Positions 36,201-44,088 of a stretch of 64,000 nt of DNA are shown one piece after another (position 1 is the first letter of the stretch; every line of letters begins with the position of its first letter). The notes under the pieces are model-generated. The model ran no database searches. It saw only the letters and a list, made by a program, of their open reading frames with translations, and was not told the DNA's origin. Source of the stretch: a virus; IMG/VR virus record IMGVR_UViG_3300021959_007301, positions 1 to 64,000 of that record; one strand, written 5' to 3'. A program made the position numbers and the translations under genes.

Positions 36201-37754
36201 ATGTTTATTGATTTAAAGGAATACGATATTGCAAAAGAAATCCTCTCAAAGGTTGAGGATTTCAGTGGTAAGTATTATCATCTAGGACAAATTGACATAG
36301 ACAGAGATTACTCTGAAAAAGAATCGTATAAGATTCTGAAGTATGTCATGGAAGAAATCATTCCACCAATTAAGATTTTTAAATGGGGTGATTTTGAAAA
36401 GGAACGCAAATCATCTAAGTGGTCACTGTTCAACGGTCTCAAAAATGAAGCACCATGTTATCATAAATTCCTACCTTTAGGATACACCACCAAACCAAGA
36501 AATGAAGAGAAAGGTGTCGCAGGTATGGACACCATTACACTTGATGGTGAGTACATAGATATTGAAAACGAAGTCACATGGAATGATGGATACACTCCTA
36601 CAGAAAGTGATGCAGAGTCATTACATTCAATGTATTACCATGCTGCAAAAGCACACTGGTTAACTCAAAGTATTCAAAAAGAAGGTCTTTGGGCACCAAT
36701 TCAAGGTAAAGTGGTAGAACTTGTTAAAGATAGCAGATATCAATTAAGAATACATCCAGGCTCTGTTAGGTCAGGAGTATTTGAAGAAATGGGTGACCCT
36801 GATATGGAGTTATGTATCATAGATAAGTATGATGCAATCGATTCCCCTGCTGTTACTGTAGATGAACTTATAGAGTATTGGAAAACCAAACTTGATGCAA
36901 GACCTGAATTAAATAAAGACAATGGACACTATAATGTTTCCTTTACACTTATTGAAGGTGCATTAGAGTATAATACAAACTTAATGAACGTAGGTATGTT
37001 TCGTCCAGTTGTATATGAATTCAATAAAAAGGTTACAGAACTTGCAAAAGGTAAACCATTCAATATCTATATTGGATACGACAGTAGACACAGAGACCTG
37101 CCTGAGATTGCAAAAAAATCTATATTAGACACCATCGAAAAGGACACTGGTAATGGTCACTGTATTGAACAGGTAAAATTTAAACCTGAAGTTAAGTTCT
37201 TAGATGTTTCAAAGATACCTGAATACACTAGAGAGTATGCAAATCAATCAACTGAGTTTACTTACAGTAGATTTTTAATTCCATACTTAGAGAACTATGA
37301 AGGATTCAGTATGTTCATTGATGATGACTTCATCTTTCAAAAAAGTTTATTACCTATGTTCTATTATTTAAATCCTGATGATGCTGTTGCATGTATTCAG
37401 TATCCACAATACAAACATGATGGCACTAAGTTTAAAGGTGAGGTAAATATCGATTACCCCAAAAAACTGTGGTCAAGTCTAATGATATTTAACAATGGAC
37501 ATGAAGATTGTAAAAAATTAACACCTGAAGTGGTTAACACTTGGACAGGAAAACAACTCCATCAATTTGAATGGACGGACAAAATCAGTAAGATTCCTGA
37601 ACGATATATATTTACAGAAGGGTATGATGACCCTGAAACTAAATGGGATTTCAACGGTATTCATTACACAAGGGGTGGGCCTTGGGTAGAAAGTATGGAT
37701 TATTCCCACATAAATAATTTAGATATTTACAAAAGATGGGAAATTTTAGTTTGA
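36201..37754 (+). CDS. Glycosyltransferase (GT-A type) with an unassigned N-terminal half
   Basis: 517 residues. Residues 287-517 form a GT-A glycosyltransferase: FNIYIGYDSRH (287-297) as the nucleotide-sugar entry strand, TEFTYSRFLIPYL (351-363), and FIDDDFIF (372-379) as the DxD metal site. SLMIFNNGHEDC (426-437) follows. Residues 1-270 are a separate domain; LTQSIQKEGLWAPIQG ... YQLRIHPGSVR (154-190) recalls the ParB/sulfiredoxin-like layout, but this is weak. It may glycosylate a virion or host-surface component; the preceding genes are repeat-built tail proteins. Substrate unknown. Confidence 0.78.
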   Translation: MFIDLKEYDIAKEILSKVEDFSGKYYHLGQIDIDRDYSEKESYKILKYVMEEIIPPIKIFKWGDFEKERKSSKWSLFNGLKNEAPCYHKFLPLGYTTKPRNEEKGVAGMDTITLDGEYIDIENEVTWNDGYTPTESDAESLHSMYYHAAKAHWLTQSIQKEGLWAPIQGKVVELVKDSRYQLRIHPGSVRSGVFEEMGDPDMELCIIDKYDAIDSPAVTVDELIEYWKTKLDARPELNKDNGHYNVSFTLIEGALEYNTNLMNVGMFRPVVYEFNKKVTELAKGKPFNIYIGYDSRHRDLPEIAKKSILDTIEKDTGNGHCIEQVKFKPEVKFLDVSKIPEYTREYANQSTEFTYSRFLIPYLENYEGFSMFIDDDFIFQKSLLPMFYYLNPDDAVACIQYPQYKHDGTKFKGEVNIDYPKKLWSSLMIFNNGHEDCKKLTPEVVNTWTGKQLHQFEWTDKISKIPERYIFTEGYDDPETKWDFNGIHYTRGGPWVESMDYSHINNLDIYKRWEILV

Positions 37755-37779
37755 CAAATCCCACATTATAGTTTATAAT
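37751..37779 (+). promoter_or_regulatory. Consensus sigma-70 promoter (TTGACA-17-TATAAT)
   Basis: TTGACA at 37751-37756 and TATAAT at 37774-37779 with a 17-nt spacer: a perfect housekeeping promoter. The expected start is near 37786, about 10 nt before the ATG at 37796, beside the AAAGAGG ribosome site. It implies early, host-polymerase transcription of the 37796-40648 block, within otherwise late genes. Confidence 0.88.
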
Positions 37780-37795
37780 ATGAAAGAGGTAACTT

Positions 37796-38362
37796 ATGAA
37801 AAGTGAATTAATATATACAGAAAATGGTGAATTGAGAATCACCAAACCTAATGGTCTCTCATACAGTTTTGAAAATGTAGATGCACCTGAGTTAGGTTTT
37901 GAATATGACATGCTGGTGTATTCAGACATCGAAGTCAAGGTTCTTAAATGGGACGATAGTTTAGGGTTTGATAGTCAAGACCACATAAAACTTAATGACG
38001 AAGAGAAAGATGCTATTGAGTTATACATAGAAAACTCTGAACCTCCTATAGGTTATTCTTTAAACAACCAATTCCTAAAACGTCTTAATGACATGTGTCA
38101 TGAAAATGTTAATAATCAATGTAATGCATATGGTTTTGATAATGAAGTTGAAGTTCTTATTGCAGGTAGAGAGGGTTCAGCACATCCTGCAAGGTCACCT
38201 GCAAGACGTGTTTTAGAGTACATAGATGCCCTTTGGTGTTGTTATCAACAAGTAGAAGAAGAGATTTTAAATACTAGAGAAGACTTCTTAAAAGACTTCG
38301 AAGAGTATCTTAGTGTAATTCCACAACCTTTACAGGCACCTGATAGTCAAGCCAGGACTTAG
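37796..38362 (+). CDS. Hypothetical protein, first gene of a sigma-70 driven block
   Basis: 188 residues, not recognised. The first 80 residues are beta-rich and acidic (LRITKPNGLSYSFENVD, IEVKVLKWDDSLGF). The second half is helical, with REGSAHPARSPARRVLEYID and a Trp-Cys-Cys helix, ending PQPLQAPDSQART. The last part faintly recalls tail-fibre assembly chaperones, which would fit the fibre genes upstream, but the early-type promoter argues against a purely structural role. It is separated by one base from the next gene. Confidence 0.7.
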   Translation: MKSELIYTENGELRITKPNGLSYSFENVDAPELGFEYDMLVYSDIEVKVLKWDDSLGFDSQDHIKLNDEEKDAIELYIENSEPPIGYSLNNQFLKRLNDMCHENVNNQCNAYGFDNEVEVLIAGREGSAHPARSPARRVLEYIDALWCCYQQVEEEILNTREDFLKDFEEYLSVIPQPLQAPDSQART

Positions 38363-38363
38363 T

Positions 38364-39086
38364 ATGTCTGATTTTGATATTGTGTACTTGGATGAACCAT
38401 TCAAGGTCACAGAACTACCACTTAAAAAAATCTATGTAATTGATGACTATCTATGTACAGAATTACATCATCATATAGATAAAATTTTAACCAATAGTTC
38501 TATATGGTCTAAGACCAATCAAGTAAGCAGTAGAAATCCCACAGGATTACCACATCATAGTTTTTGGGGTGCAAGTTTTCTTAGAGAGGATGAAAGATTA
38601 GAACAAGGTCAAGATGAATATCACTCCTATATACCTTTATGGTTTAACCGAAGAATCCAAACTGACTTTCAATTTAAGTGGATTAGATTTCAATACATGG
38701 GATTGAATAGTCAGACACAAGGATTACATGGAACCACTCACTCTGATTGTGCTGACCATGATGAATGGAATCTATCTTTTTTATATTACTATAATAGATT
38801 TTGGAACAAGGAGTGGGGTGGAAATTTAAGATTTTATGATGAACCACAGTTTGGACTTCAAGGTAGAGACGAACACATTAAAAACCATCAGATAGGTGAA
38901 GTTGAATTCAAACCTAATAGGTTATTAATGTTTGATGGTAGAATACCACATGGTGCAGATGCACCAACACCTAAAGCAAAATATGTAGACAGAAGGTCAA
39001 TTGTTCTTAGAGGTGACGAGGTTCAATTAATAGATAGTGAGGAAATGTTTAGTGCCAACGATAGAGTTCACAACATACGATACTGA
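38364..39086 (+). CDS. 2-oxoglutarate/Fe(II)-dependent oxygenase 1
   Basis: 240 residues. The double-stranded beta-helix residues are visible: H126-x-D128 in GTTHSDC, distal H196 in GRIPHGAD, and R211 in RRSIVLR, the 2-oxoglutarate anchor. WGGNLRFYDE (151-160) is the usual strand before the distal His. The prolyl-4-hydroxylase-like family hydroxylates protein side chains or small molecules. The stretch LLMFDGRIPHGA is typical of phage members. It overlaps the next gene by 35 nt. Confidence 0.85.
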   Translation: MSDFDIVYLDEPFKVTELPLKKIYVIDDYLCTELHHHIDKILTNSSIWSKTNQVSSRNPTGLPHHSFWGASFLREDERLEQGQDEYHSYIPLWFNRRIQTDFQFKWIRFQYMGLNSQTQGLHGTTHSDCADHDEWNLSFLYYYNRFWNKEWGGNLRFYDEPQFGLQGRDEHIKNHQIGEVEFKPNRLLMFDGRIPHGADAPTPKAKYVDRRSIVLRGDEVQLIDSEEMFSANDRVHNIRY

Positions 39087-39954
39087 AACAACAAAAAACT
39101 TTAGACCTGTTTTAGCAAGAAAATACCAACCACATTGGTGGAAACGTGCTAAAGTTGGAATGGACGTTAGAAATAAGAAGACGACTACTATTCGTGCATG
39201 TCCTGCTATGGATGATTGGTTAAAGAGTGGGTGGTATTTAATTGCAAATAGAGATTTGCATGTTAAGTTTGGAAGAACTCCTGAAACTAATGATGACCAT
39301 TCTAGAGGTCATGTTGTAGATAATGGTGATTATGCATCACCTTCGCACCCCTCAGAACAAATGGCAGGTGCATTTCAATACTTAGATAATGAAGGCCCGA
39401 TTAAAGATGCCTTTAAAATGAGAAATCCATGGAACGTAGTTACACCTCCAGGCTATTCTTGTTTTTACTTAGACCCCTTTCTTTTTCAAAATAGATACTT
39501 TGCAACTTGGCAAGGAATTATAGATACCGATAAATTCAATAAGAATATGGACAATGCACAGATAATCTTTTATCCAAAGGTGAATCATTCATTTACTATA
39601 AAAGAAGGAACTCCTTTGTGTCAAGTGATTCCATATAAAAGAGAAGAGTGGAATGCAAGTTATATTCAATACGACCACAAATCATTCACAGAAAATAGGT
39701 CATCCGTTACATCACATCATTCACAAGAAGATGGAACAGGTGCAACAATGGATGAGTGGGTTAGAAAACCAGGCCTATCTGAATCAGATAGAGCAGAAAA
39801 TTTAACTAGTGGTGGATATAGAAAAGGTGAATATTGGACACCTAAAGGCAAGTTTTATAAAGAAGAATCTCCACCACCTGAGTGTCCATTTCATGTAAGC
39901 GAAAACGATGATAGTGGAGAACATCAACTGGAGTTAGATTTAGATGGCAGTTAG
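39052..39954 (+). CDS. DUF6065-like protein
   Basis: 300 residues if started at GTG 39052, chosen because GAGGAA lies 7 nt upstream; an in-frame GTG at 39037 would add five residues but lacks a ribosome site. The protein has a PHWWKRAK motif near the start, KTTTIRACPAMDDWLKSGW, and a double-stranded-beta-helix-like middle (IIFYPKVNHSFTIKEGTPLCQVIPYKR). This is how I recall phage and bacterial DUF6065 proteins, often next to 2OG oxygenases. No catalytic motif is recognised. It overlaps both neighbouring genes. Confidence 0.72.
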   Translation: MPTIEFTTYDTETTKNFRPVLARKYQPHWWKRAKVGMDVRNKKTTTIRACPAMDDWLKSGWYLIANRDLHVKFGRTPETNDDHSRGHVVDNGDYASPSHPSEQMAGAFQYLDNEGPIKDAFKMRNPWNVVTPPGYSCFYLDPFLFQNRYFATWQGIIDTDKFNKNMDNAQIIFYPKVNHSFTIKEGTPLCQVIPYKREEWNASYIQYDHKSFTENRSSVTSHHSQEDGTGATMDEWVRKPGLSESDRAENLTSGGYRKGEYWTPKGKFYKEESPPPECPFHVSENDDSGEHQLELDLDGS

Positions 39955-40648
39955 ATTACTATTTCCTAATTTTGTATTTGAAAGAAACTTATTAGACCCA
40001 AACTTGGATAAAAGAAGAGGAATAACTAATGAGTATCTTCAACAGTGTGTAGATGCAATAGATGGTATGAGAAGAAAAGACCCTGAAGGTAGAAGAGTAT
40101 CTAATGCATATACTGGTTGGCAATCAAACGATGGGTGTGAATCAAATCCAATTTTACAACAGTTAATGAGAAAAATAGAACAACTTTTTAAAGATGAAGT
40201 ATTTCCTTTTCATGGATTAGACCAAACAAAAACATCGATACATATTGGTAACTCTTGGGCTAACGTAAACGATTTCTCTGCATGGAATAAACCACATATG
40301 CATAATGGATGTTGGTATAGTGGTGTGTTTTATATAAAGGGAGACGGTGATGAAGGTTGCATAGATATGGTCGATAAAGATGTTAAGGTTGTGTCTGATT
40401 TTCCACATTCACCTCGGGCGCCAGGTTCTATGAGTTATGCACCCACATCAGGTATGTTAATTTTATTTCCTAGTGGATTGATGCATATGGTAGAACCCAA
40501 CATGACAGATAAAGACCGATACAGCATTTCATTCAATATGGTAGTTAAATACCATGGTGATGGAGGTCAATTTGGTGAACCACAAAACTACCATCCTGAT
40601 GAATTTCTTTTTGAAATAGACGAAAACGGTGACCCTATAATGGGTTGA
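39944..40648 (+). CDS. 2-oxoglutarate/Fe(II)-dependent oxygenase 2
   Basis: 234 residues. NSWANVNDFSAWNKPHMHNG (103-122) and SGVFYIKGD (126-134) belong to the 2OG-Fe(II) oxygenase type common in marine phages (PF13759-like). H118 and H120 lie in the metal strand, the distal His is H181 in FPSGLMHMVEP, and the 2OG-binding Arg is R192 before YSISFN. The metal triad shows HxH rather than HxD at the first site, as in other members of this type. It overlaps the DUF6065-like gene by 11 nt. Confidence 0.83.
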   Translation: MAVRLLFPNFVFERNLLDPNLDKRRGITNEYLQQCVDAIDGMRRKDPEGRRVSNAYTGWQSNDGCESNPILQQLMRKIEQLFKDEVFPFHGLDQTKTSIHIGNSWANVNDFSAWNKPHMHNGCWYSGVFYIKGDGDEGCIDMVDKDVKVVSDFPHSPRAPGSMSYAPTSGMLILFPSGLMHMVEPNMTDKDRYSISFNMVVKYHGDGGQFGEPQNYHPDEFLFEIDENGDPIMG

Positions 40649-40652
40649 TTTT

Positions 40653-40660
40653 CATAAATA
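40653..40660 (+). promoter_or_regulatory. T4-type late promoter placed to give a leaderless mRNA (40666 gene)
   Basis: CATAAATA followed by CTCGT and the ATG at 40666. It also fixes the start: the upstream in-frame ATG at 40645 precedes the promoter. Confidence 0.75.
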
Positions 40661-40665
40661 CTCGT

Positions 40666-40926
40666 ATGGAAATCACAGTAGACCCAACCTTTCTTTGGAA
40701 CTTCTTTATAACAGTGGTGTTAGTGCCATTGGGATTCTTAGTACGTTCAGTTTTATCTGAACAAAAAAGAATTGATATTCTTCTCAATAAAACACGTGAA
40801 GAGATAGCAAAAGATTATGTTACAAGAGAACAAATCGAAGCAGATTTCCAACGTTTAATGAATACAATTGAACGTATCGATGAAAAGATAGACAGATTAC
40901 AGTCTAGAACTTACTTCCAAGATTAA
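40666..40926 (+). CDS. Small membrane-anchored protein with coiled coil
   Basis: 86 residues from ATG 40666. Residues 8-29 (TFLWNFFITVVLVPLGFLV) are a single transmembrane helix with the N-terminus short and outside. The rest is a charged helix with heptads (IERIDEKIDRLQSR). Similar short proteins precede gp13 in other marine T4-like phages; function unknown. Its own message should be leaderless. Confidence 0.72.
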   Translation: MEITVDPTFLWNFFITVVLVPLGFLVRSVLSEQKRIDILLNKTREEIAKDYVTREQIEADFQRLMNTIERIDEKIDRLQSRTYFQD

Positions 40927-40932
40927 AATTCA

Positions 40933-40940
40933 CATAAATA
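40933..40940 (+). promoter_or_regulatory. T4-type late promoter, CATAAATA (gp13 operon)
   Basis: Octamer 31 nt before the gp13 ATG at 40972. It would drive the neck/terminase operon gp13 to gp17. Confidence 0.78.
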
Positions 40941-40971
40941 GTAGTAGAACATTTATTAATGGAACACTACT

Positions 40972-41787
40972 ATGGCAGAACCAAATTCAAAAGCATCATT
41001 AAAAGAGTATATCAAACGTAAGTTAGGGGCGCCTGTTCTCGAAATTAACGTGGATGATGACCAATTTGATGACAGAATCGATGAAGCACTTCAGTACTTC
41101 AGAGAGTATCACTATGATGGTTCAATCAAAACATATCTAAAACACAGAATAACTGATGCTAAAAAGACTGCAATGAAAACAAATGAGTCTTTTACAGAGA
41201 GTGCAGCTGGTACACATGCATATGACGATGAGGTTGTATATCAACAACAGAATTACATCGTGTTACCTGAACATGTCCTTGCAGTTATAAACATATTCCC
41301 ATTTAATGATAAACATAACATGAATATGTTTGACCTTAGATATCAATTAAGATTGAATGATTTATGGGATTTAACATCAACAAACATCTTATACTACGAA
41401 CAAGTACAACAACACATCAACTTACTAGACAACATTTTAGTGGGTAGAACTCCTATCAGATACAACACACACATGAATAGATTGTATCTAGATATGGATG
41501 TGGATTCAATCTATGACAATGAGTATATTCTCATTGAGTGTTATAGAAAATTAGACCCAACAGATTTCACAGATATTTACAACGACATGTGGTTGAAAAA
41601 GTATGCAACCTCATTAGTGAAGTATCAATGGGGAGAAAACTTATCTAAGTTCTCAGGTATTCAATTGCCAGGCGGTGTAACACTTGATGGTTCTGCAATG
41701 AAACAAGAAGCACAGGAAGAGATACGTAGATTAGAAGAAGAGTCTCGATTGAACTTTGAAATGCCTGTGATGGATATGATAGGTTAA
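40972..41787 (+). CDS. gp13: Neck protein gp13
   Basis: 271 residues (T4 gp13: 309). The N-terminal SLKEYIKRKLGAPVLEINVD and FDDRIDEALQYFREYHYDG are diagnostic. IYNDMWLKKYATSLVKYQWG near residue 200 is also conserved. gp13 with gp14 forms the neck that seals the packaged head and accepts the tail. It heads the gp13-gp14-gp15-gp16-gp17 run with gaps of at most 3 nt. Confidence 0.92.
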   Translation: MAEPNSKASLKEYIKRKLGAPVLEINVDDDQFDDRIDEALQYFREYHYDGSIKTYLKHRITDAKKTAMKTNESFTESAAGTHAYDDEVVYQQQNYIVLPEHVLAVINIFPFNDKHNMNMFDLRYQLRLNDLWDLTSTNILYYEQVQQHINLLDNILVGRTPIRYNTHMNRLYLDMDVDSIYDNEYILIECYRKLDPTDFTDIYNDMWLKKYATSLVKYQWGENLSKFSGIQLPGGVTLDGSAMKQEAQEEIRRLEEESRLNFEMPVMDMIG

Positions 41788-41789
41788 TT

Positions 41790-42644
41790 ATGCCAACAAA
41801 TGTATATTTCAATCATGCAGTATCGACTGAACAACATCTATACGAAGATTTAGTTGTTGAGTCTTTACGATTCTATGGGCATGAATGTTTCTATTTACCT
41901 AGAGAGATAGTCGAAGAAGACAGTATCTTAGGTGAAGACATTCAGTCTACATTTGGTGATGCATACAGTGTTGAAATGTACATTGAAAACACAGAAGGTT
42001 TTGAAGGAGAGGGAGACCTCTTCAGTAAGTTTGGTGTTCAAGTAAGAGACCAAGCAACATTTGTTTTATCACTGAGAAGTTGGGAAAGATTTATTTCGTT
42101 AGACAGCAACCTTGCAACAAGTCTAAGACCAAATGAGGGTGATCTCATATATTTCCCACTTTCAGGTTCTTTATTTGAAATCAAATTTGTTGAACACGAA
42201 AACCCATTCTATCAAGTTGGTAAACTCTTTGTATTCAAGATGCAGTGTGAACTGTTTGAATACAGTGGTGAAGACTTTGATACAGATATCACTAACATTG
42301 ACTTGGTTGAAGACCAACAAGCATATACTATTGAATTAACAATGGCAGATGGTGGAAGTGGTCAATACTATGTTAATGAAAATGTGTCATTAAACGAAAC
42401 CGTAGTTGGTGAAGTGGTTTCATGGGATGGTGGTGCAAATAGAAAACTTACCATTAAAGATAACACTACTACACTTCAAGTCGGTGATACACTGGTTGGT
42501 GCAAACGGTGCCTCTTATGACATTGCATCAATCACAGATATACTTACATTTGCAAACGATGGTAATGCACAGAACAAAGAGTTTGAAGATTCTGAAACAT
42601 CATACCTAGACTTCAGTGAAACTAATCCATTTGGAGAACCCTAA
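41790..42644 (+). CDS. gp14: Neck protein gp14
   Basis: 284 residues (T4 gp14: 256). The N-terminal VYFNHAVSTEQHLYEDLVVE and FYGHECFYLPRE, then SFSKFG-like region and GDLIYFPLSG, follow the gp14 pattern. The C-terminal part (about 185-260) is an added small beta domain (YYVNENVSLNETVVGEVVSW) like those in other tail proteins of this phage. It forms the neck with gp13. It overlaps gp15 by one base. Confidence 0.9.
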   Translation: MPTNVYFNHAVSTEQHLYEDLVVESLRFYGHECFYLPREIVEEDSILGEDIQSTFGDAYSVEMYIENTEGFEGEGDLFSKFGVQVRDQATFVLSLRSWERFISLDSNLATSLRPNEGDLIYFPLSGSLFEIKFVEHENPFYQVGKLFVFKMQCELFEYSGEDFDTDITNIDLVEDQQAYTIELTMADGGSGQYYVNENVSLNETVVGEVVSWDGGANRKLTIKDNTTTLQVGDTLVGANGASYDIASITDILTFANDGNAQNKEFEDSETSYLDFSETNPFGEP

Positions 42645-43690
42645 TGTTTGGTACATATTTTTATAATGAGACAATCAAAAGGTCAATATCAATCTTTGGT
42701 ACACTCTTCAATAATCTGACTGTAAAGAAGACTAAGTCAGACGGTACAGTATTGTCATCACAAAAGGTTCCGATTTCATATGGCCCAAAACAAAAGTTTC
42801 TACAGAGACTTGCAGAAGAACCTAATCTAACAGATGGAAACAGAACTGCAATCTCTCTACCACGTATGACATTCCAGTTAAGTGGTTTTGAATACGATGC
42901 AACAAGACAACAGAATAAAATTATTCGTCATTCTAAGACAGTATTAGAAGACGGTAATCTAACAAGAGGTTATCAGTATCAACCTGCACCTTACAATCTA
43001 AACTTTACATTGAGTGTTCTTGCAAAGAACGCTGCTGATGGTTTACAGATTGTAGAACAGATAATACCATATTTCCAACCTGAATACACAGTCACAATGA
43101 AGATGATTGATGATATGTCAGATGTAAGAGATGTTCCTATTACACTTACTAGTGTCACAATGGATGACCAGTTTGAAGGAACATTCGAAGAACGTAGAGT
43201 GCTCGAATATACACTAGAGTTTTCTATGAAGATATACTTCTTCGGGCCTGTGTCTACTGGAAATGTTATCAAGAATGTTATTGAAAGAGACTATATCAGT
43301 GACAGTACAGGACAGTTTACCTCAACACAAATCGATGGTGCAGGTCTTATCAAAGAAGTTAAACACTATGAACCTGCATTCGGTGAGACTGCAAACGCAG
43401 TATCTAACTCAACATCAGTGACATTTGCCACTGCAATAAATAGTAAGATAAGTGTGGGAGATGAAGTATTTGGAACAAATTTATCAACAAATCCAACTAT
43501 CTCATCTATTGCATCAGATAGATTAGCAATCGTATTAAGTAATGCAATTACTATCGATGCAAACACTACACTCAAGTTTGTTGGTTCAGTAGACCCATCA
43601 GATTCATTTGTAATTGCAGAGACAGTTACATTCTATGATGACGGCACTACATCAACATTTGAAGAAGATAAAACAAGTGATGCAAGTTAA
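42644..43690 (+). CDS. gp15: Tail sheath terminator/stabiliser gp15
   Basis: 348 residues (T4 gp15: 272). Typical are FGTYFYNETIKRSISIFGTL at the start, VPISYGPKQKFLQRL, and LPRMTFQLSGFEYDATR. gp15 hexamers cap the tail and stabilise the sheath. The C-terminal 100 residues are an extra beta module (KISVGDEVFGTNL ... ASDRLAIVLSN), similar to one in gp7 of this phage (12862-13038). The T4 protein lacks it. Confidence 0.9.
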   Translation: MFGTYFYNETIKRSISIFGTLFNNLTVKKTKSDGTVLSSQKVPISYGPKQKFLQRLAEEPNLTDGNRTAISLPRMTFQLSGFEYDATRQQNKIIRHSKTVLEDGNLTRGYQYQPAPYNLNFTLSVLAKNAADGLQIVEQIIPYFQPEYTVTMKMIDDMSDVRDVPITLTSVTMDDQFEGTFEERRVLEYTLEFSMKIYFFGPVSTGNVIKNVIERDYISDSTGQFTSTQIDGAGLIKEVKHYEPAFGETANAVSNSTSVTFATAINSKISVGDEVFGTNLSTNPTISSIASDRLAIVLSNAITIDANTTLKFVGSVDPSDSFVIAETVTFYDDGTTSTFEEDKTSDAS

Positions 43691-43692
43691 TT

Positions 43693-44085
43693 ATGACAGA
43701 CAAAGTAGACCAACAGTTAAATGACCTGTTAGATATTAGTACAGATATAAAGAAGGAGACTGATATAGTAAAACTTCCTTCTCGTTCTGATAATATCGAA
43801 ACAGATTACAAATATGCCCGTGAGAACCTCTACAACCTCGTAGAACGAGGACAAGATGCAATCGATGGTATCCTTGAACTTTCCAAAGAAACCGAACACC
43901 CACGTGCCTACGAAGTCGCAGGACAGTTAATTAAAACTGTGGGGGAGACTGCAGAAAAACTAATTGACTTACAAAACAAACTTAAAAAATTAGAAGGTGA
44001 AGATGCACCTAAGACTCAACACAATCATTTATATGTGGGGTCAACTTCGGAATTACAGAAGTTTTTGAAAAAAAATAAAGACTAA
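43693..44085 (+). CDS. gp16: Small terminase subunit gp16
   Basis: 130 residues (T4 gp16: 164). The middle is helical (NLYNLVERGQDAIDGILELS, then LIKTVGETAEKLIDLQNKLK), a conserved central coiled coil that makes the ring-shaped oligomer regulating gp17. Here it is separated from the large subunit gene by a methyltransferase gene. Confidence 0.9.
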   Translation: MTDKVDQQLNDLLDISTDIKKETDIVKLPSRSDNIETDYKYARENLYNLVERGQDAIDGILELSKETEHPRAYEVAGQLIKTVGETAEKLIDLQNKLKKLEGEDAPKTQHNHLYVGSTSELQKFLKKNKD

Positions 44086-44088
44086 ATT

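Noticed and set aside
40645-40665. Upstream start for the 40666 membrane protein
   Set aside because: It would lie upstream of the promoter and overlap the oxygenase gene; the ATG at 40666 has the leaderless arrangement.
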